DNA of 35,234 nucleotides from Planctomycetales bacterium (lineage in GTDB: Bacteria; Planctomycetota; Planctomycetia; Pirellulales; Thermoguttaceae): the NCBI GenBank assembly GCA_007119795.1, contig SKOZ01000079.1:1-35234 (forward strand). The letters run 5' to 3'. A program made the position numbers and the translations under genes. Within the stretch, counting starts at the first letter, position 1, and each line of letters opens with the position of its first letter. The notes beneath the pieces were generated by a model. That model saw only the letters and a program-made list of their open reading frames with translations. It had not been told where the DNA came from and made no database searches. Shown here piece by piece: positions 1-7,198 of the stretch.

Positions 1-346
1 ACCGACTCGCCGCAAAGGAAGCATAACGCAAACCAGCAGCCCGATCTACCCGGACGGCCAGCACGGCGCGGGAAGTCCGTCTGCCAGTGCGTGAGCGATG
101 CCCAGGAGTTGCCGCTTCTGCCTCCGCCGAGTGAGGTCGGACAGGCGGGCCATGATGCCCATGGCGCGCGGCCCACGGGCGTCGTGGAAGTTTTCCGGGG
201 GGCTTCGCCAAGCGGTAGGTGGGCCGCTATACTGCAACCGCGGTGCAGCTCGGGGTGGGTCGAAGGGGGCCGCGCCAGAAAGCGGGCTCTTGCAGGCGAG
301 CCCGCGTCCCGCCCATTATCCGCTGCCTGCTGCAAGGAGGTCCCCT
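1..346. other. Intergenic region upstream of the NUDIX gene
   Basis: No gene can be supported here. A 63-codon minus-strand reading frame (46-237) exists but has no recognisable domain or convincing ribosome-binding site, so I leave it uncalled; it could be the edge of something beyond the window. The stretch contains the putative promoter at 205-233 and the strong Shine-Dalgarno AAGGAGG (334-340) of the following gene. Confidence 0.5.
205..233 (+). promoter_or_regulatory. Putative sigma70-type promoter for the NUDIX gene
   Basis: A -10-like TATACT (228-233, 5 of 6 consensus bases) lies 17 bp after a -35-like TCGCCA (205-210, 4 of 6). It would give a leader of roughly 105 nt before the GTG at 347. 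This rests on consensus matching only. Confidence 0.35.
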
Positions 347-1003
347 GTGAGTGAAGTGCAACCGGAACGTGTCCTCGTCGTTCCCACAGAGGTCTTGCAC
401 CGTGTGGGCCATTTCCAGGGTTTTCTGCGCCACGGCGAGAGATACCTCGCCGAGCTGCTCCGCCCCGAGCATGTCCGGTTCCTTCCCCGTGACCGTGTCG
501 AAGAAGACCCCAGCTTCAAACAGCTCATACCCTACATCCTCCTCTGCCATACCGACGCGGCGGGAGGCCTCTCGCTCTTCCAATACACCCGCGGCGTCGG
601 GCAGGGGGAAGGACGGTTACACAGCAAGCGGAGTGTCGGCATCGGGGGGCATATCTCTGCGGTGGACGCCACGGCGAACGGCGCCGGCGACCCCTACGCT
701 GAGGGGATGCGGCGGGAGCTTGAAGAGGAGGTGGCGGTCGAGTCGCCCTACACGGCCCGCGTGGTGGGGTTGATCAACGACGACCAGACACCCGTCGGAC
801 AGGTCCACCTGGGAATCGTCCATCGCTTCGATCTCGAAGCACCCCACGTGCGGGCCCGTGAGGCGGATATTGTGGAGAGCGGCTTCCGACCGGTGGCCGA
901 GCTGCTGGCCGACTTGGCGCGCTTCGAGACCTGGTCGGCGATTTGCCTTACGGCTCTCTTCGGCGAAGGGGGCAGCGAACGGCGGGAGTCGTGGTCTGTC
1001 TAA
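347..1003 (+). CDS. NUDIX-family hydrolase (planctomycete 'phosphoesterase' type)
   Basis: The protein has 218 residues. The GTG at 347 is chosen because a near-perfect Shine-Dalgarno AAGGAGG lies 6 nt upstream and because conserved sequence (VLVVPTEVLHRVGHFQGF) begins just after it; longer in-frame extensions are low-complexity. The NUDIX signature is visible as GGH at residues 100-102 and RELEEEV at 123-129, which supplies the metal-binding glutamates. The box is non-canonical: about eight extra residues separate the leading Gly from the Arg-Glu pair, and the late Gly is Ala130. From memory, a similar layout with SFKQLIPY and KRSVGIGGH occurs in planctomycete proteins labelled phosphoesterase. 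NUDIX enzymes hydrolyse nucleoside diphosphates linked to another group; the substrate cannot be read from sequence. No signal peptide is seen, so it is cytoplasmic. It stands alone. Confidence 0.82.
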   Translation: MSEVQPERVLVVPTEVLHRVGHFQGFLRHGERYLAELLRPEHVRFLPRDRVEEDPSFKQLIPYILLCHTDAAGGLSLFQYTRGVGQGEGRLHSKRSVGIGGHISAVDATANGAGDPYAEGMRRELEEEVAVESPYTARVVGLINDDQTPVGQVHLGIVHRFDLEAPHVRAREADIVESGFRPVAELLADLARFETWSAICLTALFGEGGSERRESWSV

Positions 1004-1068
1004 CTCGTGTCTACCAGTGGTGGCACGCTCGGTCATGAACCCTCTTGGAAATGACAGGAGGGTCGTAT

Positions 1069-1173
1069 CGTTCACGGGGGACTGTCCCGGTTTTCGCGGC
1101 CGTAGAAGGTATTCCTCGTGGACGGCGCTATGCGGCCGCGAAAATGGGACTGTCCCTCGGCCGGCCCGTGAAC
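1069..1173. repeat. REP-like long imperfect inverted repeat
   Basis: The left arm at 1069-1102 (GTTCACGGG, GGACTGTCCC, TTTTCGCGGCCG) is mirrored by a right arm at 1133-1173 (CGGCCGCGAAAA, GGGACTGTCC, CCCGTGAAC). The inner 12 bp and the outer 9 bp pair perfectly, the middle 10 bp pair with one mismatch, and short bulges separate them. The loop is about 30 nt. The GGGACTGTCCC/CGCGAAAA vocabulary resembles extragenic palindromes associated with REP-type tyrosine transposases; no transposase is present here. Confidence 0.6.
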
Positions 1174-1290
1174 GGTTACGGAGGGTCCTTCCCTCGGTCT
1201 CTTCCTGCTCGGTCTTCTCGACCGTCCCTTCTCCCCTTCTCCCCTCCGTTCCCTCTGTTTGCTCCTGTTCAGAATGAAGAACGACAAGAG
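1174..1290 (-). repeat. Purine-rich degenerate short-period repeat tract
   Basis: Read on the minus strand the tract is almost pure purine with interspersed C, and units such as AACAGAG, GGAACGG, AGGGGAG and GAAGGGA recur with roughly 7-nt spacing. It would translate as Glu/Gln/Thr/Gly-rich sequence but has no start, Shine-Dalgarno or domain, so I treat it as non-coding. Exact borders are uncertain. Confidence 0.5.
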
Positions 1291-1377
1291 AGCGGGCGCC
1301 TTGCCCACCTTTTTTGGAACAGGAGGGAACGGGTATTCCCGAGATCTTGGGGCGGAACACCGCGGGGTCGCCCTCGG

Positions 1378-2172
1378 CTACTCCCAGACGCCCCAGCCGA
1401 TGGTGACGCGCTCCCCGGCGCGAATGCCCAGCAGGTCGGCGGCATTGGCACCGACCACCGCCAGCTCGAGCCGGCCGCTGGAACCCACCAGGGCGATCAG
1501 GGTTCCCGCCGGCTGATCGGCATAGGTCTGGAAAATCCCGAACGTCTCGAAGATGTTGCAGACCACGCAGGCGCGGTTGTCGGTGGGCCGTCCCACGAGC
1601 AGGTCGCCGGTGATGTTCGTGATCAGGTTCCCGAAGGAGTCGACGCGCAACACCACGCCGTCGATGCGATGGCTCGAGACCAGGGGCGCGGGCCACTCGA
1701 TGGACTGCGGATGCGTGGCTGGGGGACCGAGCAGGGCGGGGTCCAGCCCCAGGCTCAGGTGGGCGGCCACGGGGGCCATGATGTCGCGGCCGTGGAAGGT
1801 CGCCGAGACCGGCTCCAGCCAGTAACGGCGCTCGGTGACGTGGTAGATGGCGGTAGGCGGCCGCCGTTGCATGAGCGGCCCCAAGAGGCCGTTGTCCGGA
1901 GCGACGAACTGCTGGCAGCCGATGCGGGCGTAGAGGATGGCCCGGTCGGTCCCCACGCCGGGATCGACCACGGCCACGTGGATCGTGCCCGCGGGAAACC
2001 GGTCGGCCACCTCGTCGAGGACTACGGCGGCTTCGCGGATATCCTGGGGCGGAACGGCGTGGGTGATGTCCACCAGGGTAGCCCGGGGGTTGATCGCCAG
2101 GATCACGCCCTTCATCGCCGCCACGTAGGGGCTGGAGACGCCGAAGTCGGTGGTCAGCGTAATCACGCTCAC
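1378..2172 (-). CDS. SAM hydroxide adenosyltransferase (DUF62 family)
   Basis: The 264-residue protein belongs to the family that hydrolyses S-adenosylmethionine to adenosine and methionine, related to fluorinase/chlorinase. Visible motifs are TLTTDFG (residues 6-11), VVDPGVG with Asp70, Arg77, the APDNG loop (91-95) and TFHGRDI with His127. The Asp-Arg-His set matches in spacing the catalytic triad of the characterised hydrolases. The long insertion loop of the halogenases is not evident, which favours the hydrolase. The GTG start at 2172 overlaps the gatB stop in a GTGA tetranucleotide, implying translational coupling; a second GTG lies two codons further in. It is cytoplasmic. Its physiological role, possibly SAM homeostasis, is not established for the family. 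Confidence 0.9.
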   Translation of the reverse strand: MSVITLTTDFGVSSPYVAAMKGVILAINPRATLVDITHAVPPQDIREAAVVLDEVADRFPAGTIHVAVVDPGVGTDRAILYARIGCQQFVAPDNGLLGPLMQRRPPTAIYHVTERRYWLEPVSATFHGRDIMAPVAAHLSLGLDPALLGPPATHPQSIEWPAPLVSSHRIDGVVLRVDSFGNLITNITGDLLVGRPTDNRACVVCNIFETFGIFQTYADQPAGTLIALVGSSGRLELAVVGANAADLLGIRAGERVTIGWGVWE

Positions 2173-3638
2173 ATTTCCTGCACCAATTCGAGGCACGTCT
2201 CGCGGACCTGGTTGGGATTCACGTTGGGGTTCCGCTTCTTGGCCTGCCCGATGAGGGCGCCGACGGCCTTGAGCTTCCCCGCCTTCAGGTCGGCGACGAT
2301 GCGGGGATGCGCCTCGAGGAGGCCGCGGCAGAGCGCCGCCAGCTCGCCGGTGCCGACCTCCTCGATACCCAGGGAGGCCACGGCCTCCTGGACGGAGAGC
2401 CCCTCGGCGACCATGGCCCCGAGAACGTCCCGCGCCCGGCTGCTCTCGAGGCGACCGGCCTTCACCGCGGCGATCAACTCCCCGAGACGCCCGGGAGGCA
2501 CGGGAAACTCGGCAATCGAGAGCTGCCGCTCGTTGAGCCAACGGAGCACGTCCTGCTGGATCCAGTTGCTGGCCGCCTTGCCGTCGCCGGCCGCCTCGGC
2601 AACGGCGACGTAGTAATCGACCAGCGCACGGCCCTGGTTGACGAGCACGTCGCTGTCGTAAGGGGTCAGACCGTAGGCCGCCTCGAGCTGCCGGCGGAGG
2701 GCGGCGGGCAGTTGGCCCAGCGAGGCACGCAGCGCGCCGATCTCCTCCTCGCTCACCGCGACGGGAAGCAGATCGGGGTCGGGAAAGTAGCGGTAATCGC
2801 TCGATTCTTCCTTGGACCGCTGGGGGCGGGTCACCTGAGCGGCCTCATCCCAGCCGCGCGTCTGCTTGGGATAATCGCCGAGCCGGCGGCCCGTCTCGCG
2901 GAAGACGTCGTATTGCCGGGGGGCCTCGTAGGCCAGCGCCCGCTCCACGGCCCGGAAGGAGTTCATGTTCTTGACCTCCACGATGGGCGTGGCCACCGTG
3001 CCCTCGGGCGTAGGCACGTGGAGGTTGATGTTCGCGTCCACCCGCAGGCTCCCCTCCTGCATGTTGCAGTCGGAGACGCCCAGGTAGTTCAGGAGCAGCT
3101 TGAGCTCGGTGAGGAAGGCCTTGGCCTCGGCGGGGGAGTTCATGTCGGGCTTGGTGACGATCTCCAAGAGCGGCGTGCCCGCGCGGTTCAGGTCGATGCG
3201 GCTGTCGGCCTTGCCGGCGGCCTCGTCGTGCATGCTCTTGCCGGCGTCCTCTTCGAGATGCACGCGGAAAATGCCCACCCGCTTAAGGGTGGTTGCCCCC
3301 TTCGGATCGCCAATCTCGAGGTGTCCCTCGCTGCTAAAGGGGAGGTCGAACTGGCTGATCTGGTACCCCTTGGGGAGGTCGGGGTAGTAGTAGTTCTTGC
3401 GATCCCACTTCGTGAGGCGGGCGATGCGGCAGTCGAGGGCCAGGGCCGCCTTCAGGCCCAGCACGAAGGCCGCCCGGTTCATTACCGGCAGCGTCCCCGG
3501 CATACCGATGCACACCGGGCAGGTCTGGGTGTTCGGCGGGGCGCCGAACTGCGTGCTGCATCCGCAGAAGAGCTTACTGCGGGTGAGCAGTTGTACGTGG
3601 ACCTCCAGGCCGATGACGATCGTGTAGGGCTCGCTCAC
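2169..3638 (-). CDS. gatB: Aspartyl/glutamyl-tRNA amidotransferase subunit B
   Basis: The 489-residue protein has the usual GatB length. GatB is the kinase/transferase subunit of GatCAB, which converts Glu-tRNA(Gln) and/or Asp-tRNA(Asn) to the amidated forms. Hallmarks in order are GLEVHVQL near the N-terminus, a Cys pair FCGC and CPVC (zinc site), YYYPDLPKGYQISQ, HLEEDAGKS, IDLNRAGTPLLEIVTKPD, SLRVDANINL, EVKNMNSF and SSDYRYFPDPDL. A C-terminal YqeY-like tRNA-binding helical domain ends in NPNVNPNQVRE. The GTG start at 3638 (VSEPYTIVIG) is set by homology; the upstream Shine-Dalgarno is weak (GGAAGC). gatA and gatC are not in the window. It is co-transcribed with and overlaps the following SAM-hydrolase gene. 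Confidence 0.96.
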   Translation of the reverse strand: MSEPYTIVIGLEVHVQLLTRSKLFCGCSTQFGAPPNTQTCPVCIGMPGTLPVMNRAAFVLGLKAALALDCRIARLTKWDRKNYYYPDLPKGYQISQFDLPFSSEGHLEIGDPKGATTLKRVGIFRVHLEEDAGKSMHDEAAGKADSRIDLNRAGTPLLEIVTKPDMNSPAEAKAFLTELKLLLNYLGVSDCNMQEGSLRVDANINLHVPTPEGTVATPIVEVKNMNSFRAVERALAYEAPRQYDVFRETGRRLGDYPKQTRGWDEAAQVTRPQRSKEESSDYRYFPDPDLLPVAVSEEEIGALRASLGQLPAALRRQLEAAYGLTPYDSDVLVNQGRALVDYYVAVAEAAGDGKAASNWIQQDVLRWLNERQLSIAEFPVPPGRLGELIAAVKAGRLESSRARDVLGAMVAEGLSVQEAVASLGIEEVGTGELAALCRGLLEAHPRIVADLKAGKLKAVGALIGQAKKRNPNVNPNQVRETCLELVQEM

Positions 3639-3901
3639 GGCGATTGCTTCCGGAAACGGATTCGGAAATCGGGCACACTCCCCCGAAACTCGTATTGTAC
3701 CGCCGGGACCGCTCGGCGCAAGGCCCTGCCCGACCCCTCCTATTACGGAGTCCGGGAATACCCGCGTGTTCCGGATCGAGGTCGAGCAGACGGCGAAGGG
3801 GCATCCCTGCACTGCACTGCCCGGGAAACGTCCTGCGGCCGGGCTCCTGGTCCCGGTCGCCCCTTGGCCGGACGACGGCACCGGCGTCTCCGCCGGGCGG
3901 C

Positions 3902-4882
3902 TTAGTCGGCGGCGGGCTGCAAATCGTAGTCCAAGGGTGTCAGTTCGATGGTCGTCGCCGTTTCGCGGACGTCGAAGAAGCGGGCGCGCTCCCGAGGTCC
4001 GTGGTTCGGGCTGTGCAGGACCAAGAGGAGACGGCCCTCCAGGGTGCGGAACATCATGGAGTGTCCGCCGTTTTCCACGAGCGGCTCGGGGTCGTGCCGC
4101 CACGGTCCCCGCAGGGTACCGCTTTCCGACCTGGCGATGCCGAGCGTGTAATCGCCTTCTCCGAAGCTCGACCAGAGCATGATCAGCCGCCCGCTGGGCA
4201 GGCGGTGAAGCCAGGGGCCATCGGTGACGTAGCTGTCCTCTCGAATGGGTCGAACCCAGGGGGCATCGGACGCCCGCAGCATCAGGAAGGGCTCGCCGAT
4301 CGGCCGGCGTAGATCGTCGGAGAGGCGCACGGCGTTGATCGTGCCGTCGCCGATCTGCAGCCATTCGTGGCAGAAGACCATCCAGGGCGTGCCGTCTTCC
4401 ACGAAAAGCGTGCCGTCGAGGGCCATCCAGTCGTGGGGCGTGGCGGCCTTGTCGCTGTGGGGAGCGAAGGGTCCCAGTGGCGAATCGGCGACCAGGATCT
4501 GGGTGCCCCGCATGGCATCCTCGGCGCTGAGGGTGCCGAAAAGGTAATACCTTCCCCGGTATCGATGCACCTCCGGCGCCCAGAAGTCGCGCTCCCCCCA
4601 GAAACCTTCGGGGGGCGTGAACACGGCCACCGGCGGCTTCCAGGTCCGCAGGTCGTCGCTCACGTAGCATTCCCAGCCCCGGGCATCGCGGCGGTTGCCC
4701 TTGTTGGCGTACATGTAGTACTTGCCCCCGTCCGTGTCGGCGAGGATGAACGGATCCCGGATGCGGATGTCCTCGATCTGCAGAAGCTCGGCCTCGCCGC
4801 CGGAAATGGGGGGAGCGCAGAGACTTCCCAGGAGGAGCAGGACGATGAGTGCCGTGGATATCGAGCTGCGTGGGGATTGCAT
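3902..4882 (-). CDS. Secreted glycoside hydrolase family 43-like protein
   Basis: The 326-residue protein begins with a Sec-type signal peptide (hydrophobic stretch at residues 10-22, likely cleavage near residue 30), so it acts outside the cytoplasm. The five-bladed beta-propeller pattern of GH43 is recognisable: IRDPFI with the presumed general-base Asp43, FWAPEV (100-104), LDGTLF with Asp156 (pKa modulator position), and SYVTDGPWLHR around 217-227 followed by LIMLWSSF. GH43 enzymes attack arabinan, xylan and related glycans. At the general-acid position, where many members carry Glu-Gly-Pro, this protein has Asp221-Gly-Pro, which may mark a subgroup. The ATG at 4882 follows a good GAGAGG Shine-Dalgarno. 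It is divergent from a sugar-conversion operon, suggesting a role in supplying sugars. The exact substrate is unknown. Confidence 0.85.
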   Translation of the reverse strand: MQSPRSSISTALIVLLLLGSLCAPPISGGEAELLQIEDIRIRDPFILADTDGGKYYMYANKGNRRDARGWECYVSDDLRTWKPPVAVFTPPEGFWGERDFWAPEVHRYRGRYYLFGTLSAEDAMRGTQILVADSPLGPFAPHSDKAATPHDWMALDGTLFVEDGTPWMVFCHEWLQIGDGTINAVRLSDDLRRPIGEPFLMLRASDAPWVRPIREDSYVTDGPWLHRLPSGRLIMLWSSFGEGDYTLGIARSESGTLRGPWRHDPEPLVENGGHSMMFRTLEGRLLLVLHSPNHGPRERARFFDVRETATTIELTPLDYDLQPAAD

Positions 4883-5273
4883 GATGTCCTCTCGCCTTGT
4901 CGCCTTATTGTTCTGCCACGGCTCGGCAACCTCACGGCGCCGAGCCTCCCCTTCCTCATCCTTCTTTCCCCTCGGGCACCGCCGTTGCCGAAGGCCGGCT
5001 GGCGCCGCCTTTCCGGGCCGCCGGTGCCGTGCCGGCGCACGCGGCTCCCCGGGCATTCTGCCTGAGAGGAGTATACCCGACCGGCTGCCGCGCGGGAATC
5101 GGCGGAAAGGCGCCGCGAGGCGTTGCATCGCATTGACATTTCCTTATGGCTCCGGGAGAATCTCTCCTGCGGCGGGGAAGACGCCGTGGCGGAAAGACGG
5201 ATGGGAGGCCGCGACCTTCGCCCCACCGGCCGACGCGCGGCTGCAACGCGCGGCAAGAATAGGGACCAGGCGC
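4883..5273. other. Divergent promoter region between GH43 gene and sugar operon
   Basis: About 390 bp without a gene separates two divergent transcription units, so promoters for both must lie here. A plus-strand candidate is listed at 5133-5161. No obvious operator palindrome or riboswitch was recognised. Confidence 0.5.
5133..5161 (+). promoter_or_regulatory. Putative sigma70-type promoter of the sugar operon
   Basis: A perfect -35 TTGACA (5133-5138) is followed after exactly 17 bp by GAGAAT (5156-5161), 4 of 6 matches to the -10 consensus. It would start transcription about 105 nt before the ATG at 5274. Consensus-based prediction only. Confidence 0.4.
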
Positions 5274-6266
5274 ATGAACGTGAAACACGTCCTTCTTACT
5301 GGGGCGGCAGGGAAGATCGGCCGGGCGCTCCTTCCGGAACTGGTAGGGGCCGGCTACCGCGTGCGGGCACTCGAGTACAGCGACGGCCTCCGGGTCGAGC
5401 GTCTGGAGAACGTGGAGGTCGTCAGCGGCGATCTGCGGGATCCGCAATTGGCCAGGCAACTGATCGCCGACATGGACGTCGTGATCCACATGGGGAACGT
5501 CAAGGAGAATAAGGAGCTCTTTCTCGATTCCAACGTCAAGGGGACGTTCTATCTTCTCGATGCCTGCAAGGAGTCGGGGCACGTCCGGCAGTATATCCAG
5601 GCCGGCTCGGATGCCCGCGCGGGGATCTACTACTATCCCCAGCCGATTCCGATCGACGAGAACCACCGCCACTCGGGTTATCCCGGCTACTACCCGCTTT
5701 CCAAGGTGCTCGAAGAGGTGATGTGCGAGCAGTACCAGATCATGTACCAGACGCCGATCACCATCCTGCGGTTCTCCTGGGTCCATGACGAGGACGATAT
5801 CCTCGCGCACGTGACGCTCCGGGAACCGAATTTCGGCGTCCCCGTCTGGAAAGACTGGGCGACGACTCCGGAGCAGAAGTCCCATTTCGAGGAGGGACGC
5901 GACGCCGTCGCCTGCCTGGTCCATGCCGACGGCAGCGCGGGCAAGCGGCAGATCGTGGGCATCCAAGACGCCGTCCGGTCCGTCCTGCTGGCGATCGGCA
6001 ACCCGACGGCTGTCGGCGAGGCCTTCAACATCTCCGGGCCGGCACCCTTCGCCTACGACGTGCTGGCCGACTACGTGGCGGAGAAGCTGGACCTTCCGGT
6101 CGTCCGCTTCGAGGTCGGCGAGTTCCACGATTTCTGCATCGACATGAGCAAGTCGCAGTCGGTGCTGGGGTTCAACCCCGAATGGGACATCTTCCGCATC
6201 GTCGACGACGCCCTCGATTTCCGCAAGGCCGGCAAGACCCGCACGCCGGTCCTCTACCCGGGATAG
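5274..6266 (+). CDS. NAD-dependent epimerase/dehydratase (extended SDR)
   Basis: The 330-residue protein shows the extended short-chain dehydrogenase fold. The nucleotide-binding TGAAGKIG (residues 9-16) sits directly after the first beta strand, followed by GDLRD (52-56), a conserved Asn-Val-Lys-Gly segment (87-90) and the catalytic pair Tyr140/Lys144 in YYPLSK. Family members oxidise, epimerise or dehydrate sugars or sugar acids with NAD(P); the substrate is not determined by these motifs. The ATG at 5274 is the first that leaves the Rossmann fold intact. It is the first gene of a four-gene plus-strand operon, with 63 nt to the next gene, and is preceded by a candidate promoter. It is cytoplasmic. 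By context it is likely a sugar dehydrogenase or epimerase working with the downstream isomerase and Gfo/Idh/MocA enzymes. Confidence 0.88.
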   Translation: MNVKHVLLTGAAGKIGRALLPELVGAGYRVRALEYSDGLRVERLENVEVVSGDLRDPQLARQLIADMDVVIHMGNVKENKELFLDSNVKGTFYLLDACKESGHVRQYIQAGSDARAGIYYYPQPIPIDENHRHSGYPGYYPLSKVLEEVMCEQYQIMYQTPITILRFSWVHDEDDILAHVTLREPNFGVPVWKDWATTPEQKSHFEEGRDAVACLVHADGSAGKRQIVGIQDAVRSVLLAIGNPTAVGEAFNISGPAPFAYDVLADYVAEKLDLPVVRFEVGEFHDFCIDMSKSQSVLGFNPEWDIFRIVDDALDFRKAGKTRTPVLYPG

Positions 6267-6329
6267 GCGCGCCGGCCCGCCCCCGGGTTCGCGCCGTCCA
6301 GGCCGACACGTCGAAAGGATGACCTCGCC

Positions 6330-7166
6330 ATGAAGATCAGCGCCAGTTACTGGATGTTTGAGGGAGGTTTGGAGGCATCGCTCCCGGTGGCGGAGGCCAT
6401 GGCCCAGGCCAAGGCGCTGGGCTTCGACGCCATCGAGCTCTGTGTGGCCGGCTCCGGAGCCCTCACCCACGAGGCGACGCAGGCGCAGTGCGAGCAGATC
6501 GTGGGCCAGGCCGAAGAGTTGGGGCTGGAGATCGCCAGCGTCGCCAGCGGAGAGAGCTGGGGGTGCTCGCCGAGCGACGACGATCCCGCCGTCCGCGCCA
6601 GGATCGTCGAGTTCACCCGTAAGGCGCTGCAGGTGGCCCGATGGCTGGGCACCGACGCCTACCTGTACGTCCCCGGCGCCGTGGACGTCTTCTTCCTGGA
6701 GAAGAGCCCGGTGGTTCCCTACGACGTCTGCTACGAGCGCGCGGAGGCGGCCATCCGGGAGATCCTTCCCACGGCCGAGCGGCTGGGGGTGACGCTCGGC
6801 ATTGAGAACGTCTGGAACAAGTTCCTGCTGAGCCCCCTGGAAATGCGCGACTTCATCGACGGCTTCGGCTCCGAGAGGGTAGGCAGCTACTTCGACGTGG
6901 GCAACGTCCTCCTGACCGGCTACCCGGAGCACTGGATCGACATCCTGGGCGAGCGCATCGTGCGAGTCCACGTCAAGGACTTCAAGAGGTCCCTGGGAAC
7001 GGCCGAGGGCTTCGTCGACCTCCTCGAGGGCGACGTCGATTTCGAGGCCGTCAAGGCCGCTCTGGCCCGGATCGGCTACGACGGCTACGTGACCGCCGAA
7101 ATGATCCCCTACCAGCCGGGCCGCCCGGAGAAGACCGCGGAGGCGATGAAGAAGCTGTTCAAGTAA
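6330..7166 (+). CDS. Sugar phosphate isomerase/epimerase (xylose-isomerase-like TIM barrel)
   Basis: The 278-residue protein is of the AP-endonuclease-2/xylose-isomerase-like TIM-barrel superfamily. The four-residue metal site is visible: Glu159 in GIENVWNKF, Asp189 in YFDVGN, His214 in VHVKDF and Glu257 in TAEMIPY. The block GIENVWNKFLLSPLE is typical of the hexulose/xylulose-5-phosphate 3-epimerase-like branch (UlaE/SgbU relatives), but many members of this group are uncharacterised. The protein probably isomerises or epimerises a keto- or aldose sugar or its phosphate using a divalent metal. The ATG at 6330 is preceded by GAAAGGA, a good Shine-Dalgarno. It sits between the SDR gene and two Gfo/Idh/MocA genes in the same operon. 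Confidence 0.88.
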   Translation: MKISASYWMFEGGLEASLPVAEAMAQAKALGFDAIELCVAGSGALTHEATQAQCEQIVGQAEELGLEIASVASGESWGCSPSDDDPAVRARIVEFTRKALQVARWLGTDAYLYVPGAVDVFFLEKSPVVPYDVCYERAEAAIREILPTAERLGVTLGIENVWNKFLLSPLEMRDFIDGFGSERVGSYFDVGNVLLTGYPEHWIDILGERIVRVHVKDFKRSLGTAEGFVDLLEGDVDFEAVKAALARIGYDGYVTAEMIPYQPGRPEKTAEAMKKLFK

Positions 7167-7198
7167 ACCGGAACCGAACGAGTGCGGAGGACGGCACG

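Larger units (their letters stand above)
1004..1377. other. Non-coding region with palindromic element and purine-rich tract
   Basis: This lies between the ends of two convergent genes. I see no gene. It is largely filled by the long inverted repeat at 1069-1173 and the polypyrimidine (minus strand: polypurine) tract at 1174-1290, both listed separately. The stem-loop could also serve as a transcription barrier between the convergent genes, but no U-run supports a classical terminator. Confidence 0.6.

Noticed and set aside
195..280. tRNA-like D-arm (TCGCCAAGCGGTAG) in the first intergenic region
   Set aside because: No matching acceptor stem, anticodon arm or canonical T-loop (GGTTCGAATCC-like) at the right spacing.
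2307..3905. 532-codon plus-strand open frame opposite gatB
   Set aside because: Antisense to a gene with full GatB motifs; composition is typical of a shadow frame.
4956..6971. 671-codon minus-strand open frame opposite the SDR and isomerase genes
   Set aside because: Shadow of two well-supported plus-strand genes; no domain, no ribosome-binding site.
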